NCBI GenBank assembly: GCA_023955635.1
Contig: JAMXHR010000005.1
Coordinates: 1 to 49,138 of the forward strand
Length of the DNA: 49,138 nucleotides
Source: Methanosarcina sp. ERenArc_MAG2
GTDB lineage: Archaea > Halobacteriota > Methanosarcinia > Methanosarcinales > Methanosarcinaceae
Direction of reading: 5' to 3'
The notes beneath the pieces were generated by a model. That model was not told where the DNA came from and ran no database searches. It worked only from the letters and a program-made list of their open reading frames with translations. Of the stretch, positions 47,822 to 49,138 are shown in pieces (position 1 is the stretch's first letter; each line of letters opens with the position of its first letter). The position numbers and the translations under genes were made by a program.

Positions 47822-48032
47822 AAAAGTTCAGAAAATCGTTGGATCTAGGATCCAGGTAGAAATGAAAGGCGACCTTAATCTGCTTGAAGGCACTCTTAAA
47901 AGTGTGGATGACTACATGAATCTTCATCTTGTGGATACCATGGAGATTGTAAAAGGAGAAAAAGTCCGCTCCCTTGGTTCTGTGGTGCTTCGGGGCAACA
48001 ACATCATATTGATCACTCCTGTCGAAGAATGA
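47808..48032 (+). CDS. Lsm / Sm-like archaeal protein (SmAP)
   Basis: A 74-residue RNA-binding Sm fold. Sm1 is seen as GSRIQVEMKGDLNLLEGTLK followed by DDYMNLHLVD, and Sm2 as LGSVVLRGNNIILI. Such proteins form hexameric or heptameric rings on U-rich RNA. The start is a TTG with GAGGG eight bases upstream; no nearer ATG exists in frame. It is followed after 32 bp by a winged-helix gene in the same direction. Confidence 0.92.
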   Translation: MFPNKKVQKIVGSRIQVEMKGDLNLLEGTLKSVDDYMNLHLVDTMEIVKGEKVRSLGSVVLRGNNIILITPVEE

Positions 48033-48064
48033 ACATTCGCAAATAATTTCATTAGTGTGGAAGC

Positions 48065-48469
48065 ATGGATCTTGAAGAAGAAGCCTACAATATAATACGA
48101 AGACATAAAGAAGGCGTTTTTCAGAATGTCATCTGGAAAGAGCTGGATATCGACAGCAGGAAATGCTCCAGAATTATTAAAAAGCTTCTGGATAAAGACC
48201 TTATCATACGTGAGGTTGGTGTCTCAAACGGGGCACGAACATACCTCCTGAAAGCAAAAGAAGAGGTTAAGGAAAAATATGACCTCCTTCTTGCAGGAGA
48301 AATGTTTTCGGCCTGCACAGGCTGCACCGGCGACTGTCAGCCCGAATACTGCGGGAGACTCAGCGAATGGATTGGAAACCTCACGGCAGAAGAAGCCCGG
48401 AAATCGGAAGAAACCGACGAAATCACAGAAGACATTGAAGATGAGGAAGAAACTACAGAGGAAATCTAA
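48065..48469 (+). CDS. winged-helix protein with Fe-S type cysteine cluster, TFE-beta-like
   Basis: A 134-residue protein. Residues 1-65 form a winged helix (EEEAYNIIRRHKEGVFQNVI, then a recognition helix SRKCSRIIKKLLDKDLIIRE). About residues 80-102 contain CTGCTGDCQPEYCGRLSEWI, a four-cysteine cluster followed by an EW(L/I) motif. This arrangement is that of archaeal TFE-beta and eukaryotic RPC39, where the cluster binds [4Fe-4S]. The last 25 residues are acidic. Similarity to TFE-beta is by motif only; a generic Fe-S transcription regulator is the alternative. It is probably co-transcribed with the Lsm gene. Confidence 0.75.
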   Translation: MDLEEEAYNIIRRHKEGVFQNVIWKELDIDSRKCSRIIKKLLDKDLIIREVGVSNGARTYLLKAKEEVKEKYDLLLAGEMFSACTGCTGDCQPEYCGRLSEWIGNLTAEEARKSEETDEITEDIEDEEETTEEI

Positions 48470-48533
48470 AAAAACAGATTTCTAAAGTAATGCAAAAGCG
48501 AGTATATCCCTGGAAGGTTCGGCAATCGATAGC

Positions 48534-48577
48534 TATATATAATAGAACCCCTTATTGAAGAATCCCTTCAATAGGGG
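48534..48577 (+). promoter_or_regulatory. TATA box and leader hairpin of tRNA-Glu 1
   Basis: TATATATAAT (48534-48543) is followed by an almost perfect stem: CCCCTTATTGAAG at 48548-48560 pairs with CTTCAATAGGGG at 48566-48577 with one bulged T. The hairpin covers the expected transcription start and 5' leader. Confidence 0.5.
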
Positions 48578-48600
48578 AAATACGTCCAAATATGCGAAAA

Positions 48601-48675
48601 GCTCCGGTAGTGTAGTCCGGTCAATCATTCCGGCCTTTCGAGCCGAAGACTCGGGTTCAAATCCCGGCCGGAGCA
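48601..48675 (+). tRNA. tRNA-Glu (UUC), copy 1
   Basis: A complete cloverleaf. The acceptor GCTCCGG pairs with CCGGAGC, the anticodon loop is CTTTCGA with anticodon TTC, and the T-arm is GTTCAAATC. The anticodon stem has a C-A mismatch at its base (27:43). The discriminator A is followed by TCA, not CCA, so CCA must be added after transcription. A T-run follows as terminator. Confidence 0.95.
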
Positions 48676-49000
48676 TCAGGATCTTTTTTCTGAAATGAAT
48701 TTCAAACGGTTCTTTTTATTCTTCAAAAGTTCATGATTTTCTTATGACGTCCCTCCGCAAAGCCAGTGCTGTAAGCCGTAAGGACTGAGTCGAACACGAA
48801 CCCTTGACTTATGGCCTGTCTGTCCGGATTTCTTTATTTTAAGCCCGGTTATTTGGAAAAAAATTTAGACACCTTAGGACAGGTTTTTCCGGCGAGTTGC
48901 GTCATTCCTTTAAAAAAGAATATATAATAATTTCAAAAGTTATTACATAAAGCTTTATCTGAGTAACAGATTGCACCAGAAGGATTTGTAAAGGGAAAGC
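48676..49000. other. spacer between the two tRNA-Glu genes
   Basis: The terminator of copy 1 and AT-rich DNA. A GC-richer block at about 48746-48828 has no gene I can recognise. Confidence 0.4.
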
Positions 49001-49010
49001 TATATATATC
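49001..49010 (+). promoter_or_regulatory. TATA box of tRNA-Glu 2
   Basis: TATATATATC lies 40 bp before the tRNA. The preceding AAGC matches the AGC preceding the TATA of copy 1, so the two promoters are similar. Confidence 0.5.
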
Positions 49011-49049
49011 ACTAACATCTATTGAAGGTCTCGCTGTGAGATGCGATGT

Positions 49050-49127
49050 GCTCCGGTAGTGTAGTCCGGCCAATCATTCCGGCCTTTCGAGCCGAAGACT
49101 CGGGTTCGAATCCCGGCCGGAGCACCA
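49050..49127 (+). tRNA. tRNA-Glu (UUC), copy 2, with encoded CCA
   Basis: The same tRNA as copy 1 with two differences: C instead of T in the D-loop, and the usual TTCGAAT in the T-loop instead of TTCAAAT. The anticodon-stem C-A mismatch is shared. The 3' CCA is encoded (49125-49127). Confidence 0.95.
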
Positions 49128-49138
49128 TATAATTTTTT

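Noticed and set aside
48746..48828. Possible degenerate tRNA between the tRNA-Glu genes
   Set aside because: A GGTTCG-like segment exists on the minus strand but no acceptor or anticodon stem can be folded.

Overview
The window looks like a stretch of a Methanosarcina-type methanogenic archaeon chromosome. The evidence is AT-rich intergenic DNA with archaeal TATA boxes, an Lsm (Sm-like) protein, a DUF373 membrane protein, an Mth938-like protein, a DUF5814 Ski2-like helicase, a methylthioadenosine/methylthioinosine phosphorylase, a methanogen-style REC-only response regulator, a nicotianamine-synthase-like protein, and insertion sequences of the IS1634, IS1 and IS6 types common in that genus. 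Genus is an inference from these families; no rRNA is present to fix it.

Layout. 0-2.3 kb: tandem repeats, a TPR protein and an unrecognised small protein. 2.7-5.7 kb (minus): an aldehyde dehydrogenase / class-III aminotransferase pair. 6-9.4 kb: a response regulator, a tiny secreted peptide, and a complete IS1634-type element with terminal inverted repeats and a 6-bp target duplication. 9.4-13.2 kb: an SDR reductase, a phosphoribosyltransferase, and a PiT phosphate permease overlapping its DUF47/PhoU-like partner. 13.7-18 kb: a lipoprotein alpha/beta hydrolase, a CNNM/CorC membrane protein and an M48 protease. 18.2-20.4 kb: two kilobases nearly free of genes, with a MerR remnant, palindromes and one likely small ORF. 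20.4-29.3 kb: a phosphate/polyphosphate island made of two orphan PstS-like lipoproteins flanking a phosphoglycerate-mutase remnant, an HD protein, Ppx exopolyphosphatase and a CYTH-CHAD fusion. 27.3-38.1 kb: three related pentapeptide-repeat loci (one intact), an IS1-type element, a PhoU-like protein overlapping a pyruvate-phosphate-dikinase-like protein that lacks the PEP domain, an Mth938-like protein, and IS6 and regulator fragments. 38.1-43 kb: a nicotianamine-synthase-like gene divergent from an alkaline-phosphatase-superfamily gene, a HAD protein, a lysine-rich amphipathic protein and a DUF373 protein. 43-49 kb: MTA/MTI phosphorylase, helicase, DUF3467 protein, Lsm, a TFE-beta-like winged-helix protein and two tRNA-Glu genes.

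Phosphate is the recurring theme: uptake (PiT plus DUF47, PstS), polyphosphate turnover (Ppx, HD, CYTH-CHAD) and phosphotransfer (PhoU-like plus truncated dikinase). The pair at 33.1-36.7 kb is the best candidate for an under-described system: an ATP-grasp domain and a phosphohistidine domain without a PEP/pyruvate barrel, translationally overlapped with a PhoU-like protein.

Important caution: thirteen genes are broken by frameshifts (fifteen sites). Each can be repaired by adding bases to a homopolymer run, and none needs a base removed. This is what systematic homopolymer under-calling in the assembly would produce, so these genes are annotated as CDS spanning the shift and their restored lengths are quoted. 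True remnants (MerR, PGM, IS6, two pentapeptide loci) do not repair this way.
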